Assembly (NCBI GenBank): GCA_016191525.1
Contig: JACPOK010000033.1
Location: 186,001-250,000, forward strand
Origin: Burkholderiales bacterium
Lineage (GTDB): Bacteria > Pseudomonadota > Gammaproteobacteria > Burkholderiales > Burkholderiaceae_C
Length of the DNA stretch: 64,000 bases
Direction of reading: 5' to 3'
The translations under genes were made by a program, and so were the position numbers. The number at the start of each line of letters is the position of its first letter. Positions within the stretch are counted from its first letter, which is position 1. Positions 1 through 7,162 of the stretch are shown here, in pieces. Under the pieces are notes generated by a model. The model did no database searches, had not been told where the DNA came from, and saw only the letters and a list, made by a program, of their open reading frames with translations.

Positions 1-598
1 TCAGGCCCGCGGGCTGCAGCACGTTGCGGGTCATCCAGGCGCTGTAGTCCGTGCCTGTCACTTCCTCGATCAGCAGGCCCAGCAGGCCGTAGCCGTGGTT
101 GGAGTATTTGAGCTGCACGCCCGGCTCCATCGGCTGCCTGCGTGCCAGGTCGGCGCGCAGTTCCTCGCGCGAGAACCACGGCCTGCGGTCCATGAACTGG
201 CCGCTGTCGTCCCCGTCGCGGATGACGCCAGCGCCGTGCGATAGCAATTCACCCACGCGTGCCCTGGCCAGGTCTTTGTGCAAGCCACTCACGTGGCGGC
301 CGATGGGGTCGTCCAGGCCCAGCTTGCCCTGCTCGCGCAGCAGCATCACGCCCGCGGCCGTAAAGGCCTTGGAATGCGACGCGATGCGCAGGCGGTGGCG
401 CGGCGTCATGGCCTGGCCGGTGCGCAGGTTGGCTGCGCCGAAGGCCATCTCCGCCACCAGCTTGCCCCCCTGCGCGATGGCTATCGAGCAGCCGGGCTGG
501 CGGTAGCGCTCCACCTGGAAGTCCATCCACCGGGCCACGTACTGAAGTGCGGCGTCCAGCCATGCGGGGTGGGCTGGCTTGCTTTTGTTGTGCGCCAT
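1..598 (-). CDS. Serine beta-lactamase-like hydrolase, 3' end cut by window
   Basis: The first 199 residues of a class C beta-lactamase-fold hydrolase are visible and the frame runs off the window edge. Motifs seen: the nucleophile motif S74-H-S-K77 (SxxK), placed as usual just before a hydrophobic helix, and Y165-S-N167 (YxN). The third active-site motif lies outside. The family covers class C beta-lactamases, esterases and D-aminopeptidases, so the substrate cannot be named. There is no signal peptide (the start is MAHNKSK), which favours a cytoplasmic esterase or peptidase over a drug-resistance enzyme. The ATG at 598 is the first in frame. The gene reads in the same direction as yjjJ, 41 bp away. 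Confidence 0.8.
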   Translation of the reverse strand, partial: MAHNKSKPAHPAWLDAALQYVARWMDFQVERYRQPGCSIAIAQGGKLVAEMAFGAANLRTGQAMTPRHRLRIASHSKAFTAAGVMLLREQGKLGLDDPIGRHVSGLHKDLARARVGELLSHGAGVIRDGDDSGQFMDRRPWFSREELRADLARRQPMEPGVQLKYSNHGYGLLGLLIEEVTGTDYSAWMTRNVLQPAGL

Positions 599-639
599 TG
601 CATACTCCGTCTCTGAAGGGGACGGGAGTTTACCTGTTG

Positions 640-1935
640 CTAACGCAAGGCCCTGGCGTGCGCAGAGGCCAGCTTGCGAAAGGCCGCCGAAATCCGGCTG
701 TCGGCGGCAACGGTTTTCCAGTAGGCATGGGCCAGCAGGCGCGCGGCCGGCCACTCACGCAGCACCTGTACCGGCGGTGCGATGGCGCCCGGCTCGAATT
801 CACGCACGACCAGCTCACCTGCGGTGGGCGCGTAGACCATGGGCAGCATGTCGTACGCCGGGGCCAGCGCCCAGTCGCCCTGCCCGTCGATCAGGAGCGA
901 GATGTTTCCGTAGTGCCTGTCCGTATTGCCGATCAGGATGCCGAAAGCTTCCAGGAAACGCAGGCGGTCGGCATCGCTGTCGGTCAGCAGGTTGCGCGAT
1001 GCCATGCGCCCGGCCGTATTGCCCCAGTTGTCGATCTTGCCCACGTATTCGCTGTCATAGGCCATCAGCGACACCATGCCGACGCGGCCCTTGGCCGTGC
1101 GGTCAAAACGCACCACTTCAAGAAAGACACGCCCTTCACCTTGCGTGATGCGCGACTGCGCGGCGGGCACGCCTGCCCCGGCGAGCGTTTCCAGAGCCAG
1201 GTGCTCGCAAACCAGCAAATCTCGCCAGCGCTGGTCGGCGGCCGCATGGCCTGCCGGGCTGAACTTGACGATGACCGGGCGGCCCTTGTGCACGGTGCAG
1301 AACTTGGGCTGGTCGCCGCCGGCCGACGAACCGGGCATGCCTTGCAGGGCGGCCTCGGCCAGGCGCGGGTAATGAGCCTGCGCGGTCTGCTTCGGGTGAA
1401 GCGCCTGCAGGCGTTCGAACGATGGGGCGCCAATGACCAGGTTGCCCGGCAAGTCTTCGCCGGCCAGGCACAGCGCCCGCAGCACATCGTCGTCGCTCCA
1501 GTGGTCGGGGTTGGGGGCCAGCCCCAGGGCGGCATGTGTGTGCGCAAAGGTACGGCCGATGAAACCTTGCGGGCGCATGTCGGCCAGGAACCAGGGAAGG
1601 CCGTCGTGCAGGGCACTGGGCCCGGCCTCCTCGTCAATCCAGAAGCGTCCACCGGCCACCGGAACCATTTCCGCAAACGGGCTGGGCCGGCCAGTCTCGT
1701 CGATCTTGACGATGGGAATGATGGTGCTGGGCCCCACCCCTTCCACGGCGCGTGGCAGCAGATAGGCCTGCGCCCGGCCGCGGCCGATTCGCAAGACCTG
1801 GCCGGCCTCCAGCAGCGGCGCCAAGGCACGTGAAACCGTGGCCTGGCTGGCGCCCAAAGCGGACTGCAACTGCGCGCTGGTGGCGACACCGGCGGTTTGC
1901 AGGGCTTTCAGCAGGAAGGCAGGTTCGACGACCAT
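640..1935 (-). CDS. yjjJ: HipA-family kinase with fused N-terminal HTH (YjjJ type)
   Basis: 431 residues. A winged-helix-like DNA-binding segment (about residues 10-60) precedes a HipA kinase body. Kinase landmarks: S-A-G-G-D-Q-P-K-F at 204-212 (the HipA Gly/Ser loop), K224 in VIVKF, catalytic D339-R-H-Y-G-N344, and the metal-binding Y-D-M at 361-363. This matches the one-component YjjJ branch of HipA toxins, in which the DNA-binding part is on the kinase itself. Consistently, no separate hipB antitoxin gene lies beside it. HipA kinases phosphorylate tRNA synthetases or related targets; the target here is unknown. The promoter just upstream carries a perfect dyad, suggesting self-repression. 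Confidence 0.85.
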   Translation of the reverse strand: MVVEPAFLLKALQTAGVATSAQLQSALGASQATVSRALAPLLEAGQVLRIGRGRAQAYLLPRAVEGVGPSTIIPIVKIDETGRPSPFAEMVPVAGGRFWIDEEAGPSALHDGLPWFLADMRPQGFIGRTFAHTHAALGLAPNPDHWSDDDVLRALCLAGEDLPGNLVIGAPSFERLQALHPKQTAQAHYPRLAEAALQGMPGSSAGGDQPKFCTVHKGRPVIVKFSPAGHAAADQRWRDLLVCEHLALETLAGAGVPAAQSRITQGEGRVFLEVVRFDRTAKGRVGMVSLMAYDSEYVGKIDNWGNTAGRMASRNLLTDSDADRLRFLEAFGILIGNTDRHYGNISLLIDGQGDWALAPAYDMLPMVYAPTAGELVVREFEPGAIAPPVQVLREWPAARLLAHAYWKTVAADSRISAAFRKLASAHARALR

Positions 1936-1940
1936 AGGTG

Positions 1941-1987
1941 AATAGAAGATTTTCTTCTATTTTACCTATATATGCATAGAATGTGAA
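1941..1987 (-). promoter_or_regulatory. Putative yjjJ promoter with overlapping dyad
   Basis: A perfect inverted repeat with 9-bp arms (AATAGAAGA at 1941-1949, TCTTCTATT at 1953-1961) begins 6 bp before the yjjJ ATG. Flanking ATAGGT and ACCTAT extend it imperfectly. Reading toward yjjJ, TTCACA (1987-1982), a 17-bp spacer and TAAAAT (1964-1959) make a plausible sigma-70 promoter, which puts transcription start inside the dyad. The likely role is autorepression by the HTH part of YjjJ (inference). Two further GAATAG words lie at 1985-1990 and 1997-2002. Confidence 0.5.
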
Positions 1988-2005
1988 TAGATAAATGAAT
2001 AGACT

Positions 2006-2494
2006 TTAAACGGCTGGCCGTGTGTCCAGCGCGGCGCGCAGCTTCTGCAACGTGGCGTGCAGCGCTACCCGCTCGTCCTTGCCCAGCAGCGCCAGGATGT
2101 CCGCCTGCGCGGCCTGGGCGCGGGGCAGCACCTTCTGGTACAGCGCACGGCCCTTGGCCGTGATGTGGCACACCAGCTTCTTGCCGTGGTCCGGGTCGGC
2201 CTTGACCTGGGCCAGCCCGCGCCCGGCCAGCGCCTGCAGGGAGCGGCTGACCAGCGCCTTGTCGGACATCGACAGCTTCACCAGTTCGCTGAAGGGGATG
2301 GGCGCGTAGGCGGCCAGGGCGGCCAGCACGCGCCACTGGGGGGCGTTGAGTTCAAAGTCGGCCAGGTAGCCGGCCGTGACGTCGCGCTGCATGGCGCTGG
2401 CCAGCCGCACGAACAGGAAGGTGGGGAAGTCTTCCAGCGTCAGCCGCTCGCCGGCCGCGCCGGGCTCGGCCCAGGGAGAAGTTGCTTTGGTCAC
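2006..2494 (-). CDS. MarR-family transcriptional regulator
   Basis: 162 residues from a GTG at 2494. This start was chosen because GTGA overlaps the TGA of the upstream dioxygenase gene by 4 bp and the protein then has normal MarR length. The winged-helix core is recognisable: L-N-A-P-Q-W-R-V-L-A-A-L, then S-E-L-V-K-L-S-M-S-D-K-A-L-V-S-R as helix-turn-helix, and a D-P-D-H-G-K-K wing followed by I-T-A-K-G-R-A-L. It is cotranscribed and translationally coupled with the TauD-type dioxygenase, so it probably controls this operon and the divergent one through the twin palindromes at 3593-3641. The ligand is probably the dioxygenase substrate (inference). Confidence 0.88.
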   Translation of the reverse strand: MTKATSPWAEPGAAGERLTLEDFPTFLFVRLASAMQRDVTAGYLADFELNAPQWRVLAALAAYAPIPFSELVKLSMSDKALVSRSLQALAGRGLAQVKADPDHGKKLVCHITAKGRALYQKVLPRAQAAQADILALLGKDERVALHATLQKLRAALDTRPAV

Positions 2495-3573
2495 AGGCCC
2501 AATTTCACCACGCCGCCGCTGGCGCGCTCCTTGTACAGCGCGGCGATGTCGTATTGCGCCTGCTGCCCGGCCTGGTGCGGTATGCCGCATTGCCCGCCGT
2601 TGAAAAAGTTAAGCACTTGCGGCACGGGGCGGAAACCCGGCAGCCCTTCCAGCCACAGCCGCACCATGTGGCGGCGCTTGTCGATTTGCTCGTGGTCATC
2701 GAACTGGGTGCGTGCGTGCAGCACGGCCAGGTTGTTCACCAGCAGCAGGTCGCCGGGCTGCATGCGAAAGCTGATGCGCAGCTCGGGTGACGCGGCCAGC
2801 TTGTCGAACAGGTCCATGGCCTCGATCTGTGCATCGCTTAGCGGTACGCCCGCTTCCTTGTGGCCGGCGGCAATGGGCGAGCGCACGTAGCGGCAGGCCA
2901 GGCGCCCCTGCTCCTGCGCGAACACGGGCACCAGGCCGCGCGTGTAAGGGCCGTCTTCAGGACGGCCCTCGTTGAAGCGGTGCCAGTGAAAGCCCTGGTA
3001 CAGCAACGCCAGCAAATCGGGCCGCAGCGCCTGCATGGCGTTGTGGACGGCCACCGCGCTGGTGATGACGCTTTCGCCGCCCGCCTTCGCGTCCTGCACG
3101 CACGCCAGGCCGATGATGTCCGACGCGGGGTCCATGTGCAGGCGCAGTTCCTGGCTGGTCTTGTACTGGCGCGGCGAGGGTTCCTTGCCGGTGACGTCGC
3201 TCACGTCGATCAGCCGCGTACCTTGCGCGGTCTGCGAAACATGCTTGCCCACCCAGGTGCCCAGGCCCCAGGCGGCCAGGCGCGCCCTGTCTTTGCTCCA
3301 TTCGCCCAGCGGCAGGCCGCGGATCAGGCTGAAGCCGCGGCCTTCGCTGAGCTCGCGCAGCGTGTCTTGCAGCAGCGGGGCCAAGGTGGTGAAGGGGAAA
3401 TGTTCCCTGGCCGTGTCGGCCCAGCCCAGGCCGCGCGACTCCAGGCCGGCGCACACGGCGGTGAGCTCGTCCACTTCGGCGGGGGTGACGTGGCGGGTGT
3501 ACTCATCCGCACCGGCGAAGGTGGCGGCGTTCCAGTTGGCGGGGTCGGTGACGGGGGTGATTTCTGCTTGCAT
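2491..3573 (-). CDS. TauD/TfdA-family 2-oxoglutarate-dependent dioxygenase (long form)
   Basis: 360 residues. The Fe(II) facial triad is visible as H146-M-D148 and a distal histidine near H286 (V-L-H-A-R-T-Q-F). A basic cluster R300-R301-H-M-V-R follows and supplies a candidate 2-oxoglutarate-binding Arg. It is longer than TauD itself (about 280 residues), with a roughly 60-residue N-terminal extension as in the gamma-butyrobetaine/TauD-like subgroup. An in-frame ATG at 3579 is possible, but AGGA is better spaced for the ATG at 3573. It overlaps the marR start by 4 bp. Substrate unknown; the divergent operon encodes a second, shorter family member. Confidence 0.85.
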   Translation of the reverse strand: MQAEITPVTDPANWNAATFAGADEYTRHVTPAEVDELTAVCAGLESRGLGWADTAREHFPFTTLAPLLQDTLRELSEGRGFSLIRGLPLGEWSKDRARLAAWGLGTWVGKHVSQTAQGTRLIDVSDVTGKEPSPRQYKTSQELRLHMDPASDIIGLACVQDAKAGGESVITSAVAVHNAMQALRPDLLALLYQGFHWHRFNEGRPEDGPYTRGLVPVFAQEQGRLACRYVRSPIAAGHKEAGVPLSDAQIEAMDLFDKLAASPELRISFRMQPGDLLLVNNLAVLHARTQFDDHEQIDKRRHMVRLWLEGLPGFRPVPQVLNFFNGGQCGIPHQAGQQAQYDIAALYKERASGGVVKLGL

Positions 3574-3592
3574 GGGCATATCCTGAACCAGT

Positions 3593-3608
3593 TGTTGACC
3601 GGTCAACA
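3593..3608. promoter_or_regulatory. Operator palindrome 1 (probable MarR site)
   Basis: TGTTGACCGGTCAACA is a perfect 16-bp palindrome between the divergent dioxygenase operons. Its TTGACC half could also serve as a -35 element. A near-identical copy is centred 33 bp away. Confidence 0.65.
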
Positions 3609-3625
3609 TAGGGATTGTGCGTATA

Positions 3626-3641
3626 TGTTGACTGGTCAACA
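3626..3641. promoter_or_regulatory. Operator palindrome 2 (probable MarR site)
   Basis: TGTTGACTGGTCAACA differs from operator 1 only in the centre (TG for CG). The 33-bp centre-to-centre spacing is about three helical turns, so two dimers would sit on roughly the same DNA face. It lies 17 bp before the start of the rightward dioxygenase gene. Confidence 0.65.
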
Positions 3642-3658
3642 TGATGTGAAATGGCGGC

Positions 3659-4534
3659 ATGAATGCCAGAACACTCCCCCCTGAAGTTTCCATCCGCATC
3701 GAGCGCATGACCGGCGCCATGGGCGCCCGCGTCTTTGGCATTGATTTGCGCCAGCCGCTCACGGATGAGCAGCGCGGCGCGATCCAGGCCGCCTTTGACG
3801 AGCACCTGCTGCTCACCTTCCCCGGGCAGGAGGCGCTTTCGCCCGAGGAGCACCTGCGCTTCAGCGAAAACTTCGGCCCGCACCAGGACCTGCCCCACAT
3901 TCCGCTGGTGGACGGCTACCCCCAGCTGCAAAAGGTGTTTGCCGAAACCACCCACGTCAAGGGCCAGGTGGCCGGGCAAAACTGGCATTCCGACAGCACC
4001 TTCTTGCCCGCGCCACCGCTAGGCGTGGCCATGCGCGCGGTGGAGCTGCCCGAATACGGCGGCGATACGTCGTTCGTGAACATGTGCCTGGTGTTTGAAA
4101 CGCTTTCGCCCGCGCTGCAGCAGATGCTCAGCGGTATGAAGGCGGTGCACAGCGCCACCAAGCTGTTCGGCGCCGCCTCCAAGGAGCGGGCGGTGCAGGT
4201 GAACATGCGCGAGAACATCAAGGAAGGCGTGGGCGACAAGGAGCAGCTGCACCCCGTGGTGCGCACCCACCCGCGTACCGGGCGCAAGGGCCTGTTCGTC
4301 AACAAGGTCTACACCCAGCGCTTCGAGGGCTGGACGGCCGAGGAAAGCGCGCCGCTGCTGCAATACCTGTATTCGCTGTTCGACAAGCCCGAGTTCGGCG
4401 CGCGCATCAGCTGGCACACCAACATGATGCTGATGTGGGACAACCGCTTCACCCAGCACCGCGCCATTTTTGACTACGCCGGCCAGCGCCGCCTGCTGGT
4501 GCGCACCACCATACAGGGCGAAACGCCCGCCTGA
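3659..4534 (+). CDS. TauD/TfdA-family 2-oxoglutarate-dependent dioxygenase (short form)
   Basis: 291 residues, the usual length for TauD/TfdA/RdpA enzymes. The Fe(II) ligands are H110-S-D112 (in N-W-H-S-D-S-T-F) and H267 (in F-T-Q-H-R-A-I-F-D-Y), with R278 placed to bind 2-oxoglutarate. Family members hydroxylate and thereby cleave taurine, alkylsulfates or aryloxyalkanoates; the substrate here is not determinable. It is divergent from the longer paralogue at 2491-3573 and is followed 13 bp later by a Bug-type receptor, so the two operons look like one catabolic regulon. Confidence 0.88.
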   Translation: MNARTLPPEVSIRIERMTGAMGARVFGIDLRQPLTDEQRGAIQAAFDEHLLLTFPGQEALSPEEHLRFSENFGPHQDLPHIPLVDGYPQLQKVFAETTHVKGQVAGQNWHSDSTFLPAPPLGVAMRAVELPEYGGDTSFVNMCLVFETLSPALQQMLSGMKAVHSATKLFGAASKERAVQVNMRENIKEGVGDKEQLHPVVRTHPRTGRKGLFVNKVYTQRFEGWTAEESAPLLQYLYSLFDKPEFGARISWHTNMMLMWDNRFTQHRAIFDYAGQRRLLVRTTIQGETPA

Positions 4535-4547
4535 GGAGACACACCGC

Positions 4548-5531
4548 ATGAACAACAACACATTCGACCGCCGGGCTGTACTGGCCCTGCTGGCTGCTGG
4601 CGCCCTGCCCTCTGCTTTTGCGCAGGACGCGTGGCCCAGCAAGGCCGTGAAGTTCGTCAACTGGTCCAACCCCGGCGGCAACCTCGACATCGTGGGCCGC
4701 GTGCTGGCGGAGCACGCCTCGCGCAAATGGGGCCAGCCGGTGCTGACCGACAACCGCATCGGCGCCTCCGGGATGATCGCCACCGACTACGTGGCCAAGT
4801 CGCCCGCCGACGGCTACACGGTGCTGATCACCTCCTCCACCGGCCAGCTGACCAATGCGCTGGTGCGCCTGAAGCTGCCGTTCGACCCGGTGAAAGACTT
4901 CGAGCCCATTTCGCTGCTGGTGGCGGGCAACGTGGGCCTGATGGCCGCGGCCAACGCGCCCTACAACAACCTGAAGGAACTGGTGGCGTACGCAAAGAAG
5001 GCGGGCAAGCCGCTCAGCTACGGCACGCCCGGCAACGGCACCAGCGCCCACCTGTACGGCGAAGGCCTGCGCAAGCAGGCGGGCATAGAGATGACGCACG
5101 TGCCCTACAAGACCGGCGAGCTGGGCGCCATCACCGACATCATCGGCGGCGTGCTCGACCTCACGCTGATTTCGCAGGGTAATGCCAAGACGCAATCGGC
5201 CGGCGGCCGCGTGAAGGTGATCGCCATGTCGGGCGCGCAGCGCACCAAGGCGCTGCCCACCGTGCCCACGTTTGAAGAGCAGGGCTTCACCGGCTTCGGC
5301 CTGGCCGGCTGGATAGCGGCCTATGTGCCTGCCGGCACGCCCAAACCCGTCATCGCAAAGATCGCCAACACCTTCCGCGAAGTGCTGCGCGACCCCGAGG
5401 TTTCCGCCAAGCTGGAAGGCCTGGGCTACGACGTGATCGGCGGCACGCCGGAAGAGTTGCGCGCCTTCTACCAGCAGGAATACAAGCGCTTTGCGGAACT
5501 GGTGAAGAACGCGGGGATTGTTCCGGAATAA
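4548..5531 (+). CDS. Bug/TctC-family periplasmic solute receptor
   Basis: 327 residues. A signal peptide ends around A-F-A-Q-D (residues 23-27), followed by the typical opening W-P-S-K-A-V-K-F and the family features S-P-A-D-G-Y-T-V, H-V-P-Y-K and P-T-V-P-T-F-E-E. Bug proteins bind carboxylates (aromatic acids, dicarboxylates, amides) for tripartite tricarboxylate transporters or for sensing; most, like this one, have no TctAB genes beside them. GAGGAG overlapping the end of the dioxygenase gene serves as ribosome binding site. The context suggests it binds the dioxygenase substrate (inference). Confidence 0.9.
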   Translation: MNNNTFDRRAVLALLAAGALPSAFAQDAWPSKAVKFVNWSNPGGNLDIVGRVLAEHASRKWGQPVLTDNRIGASGMIATDYVAKSPADGYTVLITSSTGQLTNALVRLKLPFDPVKDFEPISLLVAGNVGLMAAANAPYNNLKELVAYAKKAGKPLSYGTPGNGTSAHLYGEGLRKQAGIEMTHVPYKTGELGAITDIIGGVLDLTLISQGNAKTQSAGGRVKVIAMSGAQRTKALPTVPTFEEQGFTGFGLAGWIAAYVPAGTPKPVIAKIANTFREVLRDPEVSAKLEGLGYDVIGGTPEELRAFYQQEYKRFAELVKNAGIVPE

Positions 5532-5541
5532 ACCGGGCGCC

Positions 5542-5736
5542 TCAGCGCCGGCTCTTCAGGTAGTCGGCGCGGCGCATCTGCTCAGCCAGGGCGCACAGTT
5601 CCTGGCGCTGCTCCGGCGTGAGGCCCGCCTTGTCTTTCAGGGCGCGGACAGCGGCCGCCTGCTTGGTGGCCAGGTCGCTCGCAACAGCTTGGCGCAGCCC
5701 CAGCAGGAAGTCTTTCTGTTTTGCAGTGTTGCCCAT
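5542..5736 (-). CDS. Small conserved-type hypothetical protein
   Basis: 64 residues from the ATG at 5736, which is preceded by GAGG with 6-bp spacing; an upstream in-frame ATG at 5748 has no such site. The sequence is helical and charged (K-Q-K-D-F-L-L-G-L-R near the start; L-T-P-E-Q-R-Q-E-L-C-A-L-A in the C-terminal half), soluble, with no signal or membrane segment. The composition fits the host genome. I do not recognise a family. It is convergent with the Bug receptor gene, leaving only 10 bp between the stops. Confidence 0.55.
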   Translation of the reverse strand: MGNTAKQKDFLLGLRQAVASDLATKQAAAVRALKDKAGLTPEQRQELCALAEQMRRADYLKSRR

Positions 5737-5846
5737 GGAAAACCTCATTGGCCTCCATGCTAGGGCGGGTGCGCGCGCGCAGGCTGCGAACTATTCACAC
5801 CGGCAGCCGTGGCAATATCACCTCTTACATTGAAACGGGCAGTGCA

Positions 5847-6764
5847 ATGAAGAAAACAGCATGGATGACGATGCCGCTCGCGGCGCTGGCGCTGGCGGGT
5901 TGCGCATCGGTGGGCAGCGGGGACGCGGTGATGGGCACCAAACCCACTTACCTTGAGTCGCCGAGCGTCACCGTTCCCAATCTCGCCGCCCTCTCCCACC
6001 GCATCTACACACCCGCGCTGGACGAGGGCTATGTGCCGCAGGGCCTCACGGCATCGGGGGGCTACCTGTACGTCAGCAGCTACAAGCCCACGCCCGACCT
6101 GAAGGCCAACACCGGGCCCTGCCGTGTGTTCCGCATCGAGGCGGCCACCGGCAAATCGGCCGGCGGCTTCGACATTCCGCCGGGCACCTGCACGCACTCG
6201 GGCGGGCTGGCGCATGTGGGCAACGGAAAGCTCTTCCTGGCCGATACGCGCCAGGTGTTCCTGATCGACGTCGACAAGGCATTGGCCTCGGGCACATCAG
6301 CCGGCGCCAGCAAGGCCGTGAAGATCACCGGCGACTTGCGTGGCTCCTATGCCACCTTTGACGGCACGCATGCGTGGATAGGCACCTGGACCAAGGATGA
6401 CGCCGCCAAGGCGCGCATGTACCGGCTGGATCCGGCCCTGTTCGACACCGCCGACGGCCAGACCGTGAAGGAAGACCGCGCCGTCGAATCCATTCCCGTG
6501 CCGCTGGAAGCGCAAGGCGCCGCCTTCGACAAGACCGGCAACCTGTGGATCTCGGCCAGCAACAGCCACTGGGGCAAGCTCTACCGGCTGAACCGCCAGG
6601 GCCAGGTGCAGGCCGAGTACGCCATGACGGCCGGGCTGGAAGATCTGGCGGTGGACGAATCGGGCCAGCTGTGGGGCCTGTCCGAATCGGGCACGCGCAA
6701 GTACATGGCGTGGGAGACGAAGTTTCCCTACATCTTCAGGATTGATCCGTCGAAGCTGAGGTAG
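5847..6764 (+). CDS. Putative lipoprotein with beta-propeller-like repeats
   Basis: 305 residues. The N terminus MKKTAWMTMPLAALALAGC gives a clean lipobox (L-A-G-C19), so it should be a lipid-anchored envelope protein. The body has repeated strand patterns such as P-Q-G-L-T-A-S-G-G-Y-L-Y-V-S-S, G-G-L-A-H-V-G-N-G-K-L-F-L-A-D and L-E-D-L-A-V-D-E-S-G-Q-L-W-G-L. These resemble the blades of SMP-30/YncE-like six- or seven-bladed propellers. Function unknown. The start ATG follows AAACGGGC, a weak ribosome binding site. Confidence 0.75.
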   Translation: MKKTAWMTMPLAALALAGCASVGSGDAVMGTKPTYLESPSVTVPNLAALSHRIYTPALDEGYVPQGLTASGGYLYVSSYKPTPDLKANTGPCRVFRIEAATGKSAGGFDIPPGTCTHSGGLAHVGNGKLFLADTRQVFLIDVDKALASGTSAGASKAVKITGDLRGSYATFDGTHAWIGTWTKDDAAKARMYRLDPALFDTADGQTVKEDRAVESIPVPLEAQGAAFDKTGNLWISASNSHWGKLYRLNRQGQVQAEYAMTAGLEDLAVDESGQLWGLSESGTRKYMAWETKFPYIFRIDPSKLR

Positions 6765-6768
6765 CGGC

Positions 6769-6996
6769 TCAGTTCTTCGCGGCCGCATTCTGCGCGGCGG
6801 CCTGCTTCTCGGCCTTGTTGGCCCGGTGACGGCCCACGGCGCAGCCGACCGCGGCGCCCAGCAGGCCATGATGGCCCGCCACGTGGCCGCCTACGCCGCC
6901 CACGGCCGCGCCCTTGAGGCAGCCCTTGGCCATGGCGGGCGCGGAAACAGCCGTGAGCACGGCGAAAACTGAGGCAAGGATGAGTTGGGTCTTCAT
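6769..6996 (-). CDS. Small exported glycine-zipper protein
   Basis: 75 residues. A signal peptide (MKTQLILASVFAVLTAVSAPAMA) is followed by a short glycine-zipper segment, K-G-A-A-V-G-G-V-G-G-H-V-A-G-H-H-G-L-L-G-A-A-V-G, and an Ala/Lys/Gln-rich tail. Such small proteins resemble the glycine-zipper (Rick-17kDa/YMGG) group found in the bacterial envelope. It is convergent with the propeller lipoprotein, 4 bp apart. Precise function unknown. Confidence 0.7.
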   Translation of the reverse strand: MKTQLILASVFAVLTAVSAPAMAKGCLKGAAVGGVGGHVAGHHGLLGAAVGCAVGRHRANKAEKQAAAQNAAAKN

Positions 6997-7162
6997 GAAA
7001 ACGGCTCCGGCAAGTGGGTTGTTGATGAAGCCACTGTGCGCCGGTGCGGGCCGCTGCATGGTAAGCAGGGACACCGCGGCCCTGTAGGGCGATACCTTCG
7101 CCCGAATCGGCCCGCTGGCGCCGATGCTGCTCCACAATCGTTGAAGCATCAGGAGCTGTCGA

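Noticed and set aside
547..1833. Long open frame on the plus strand opposite yjjJ
   Set aside because: It mirrors the codon pattern of a clear HipA-family gene, has no recognisable motifs and is a normal by-product of GC-rich codon use.
640..1935. Classical two-gene hipBA module
   Set aside because: No small XRE gene precedes the kinase; the DNA-binding segment is part of the same protein.
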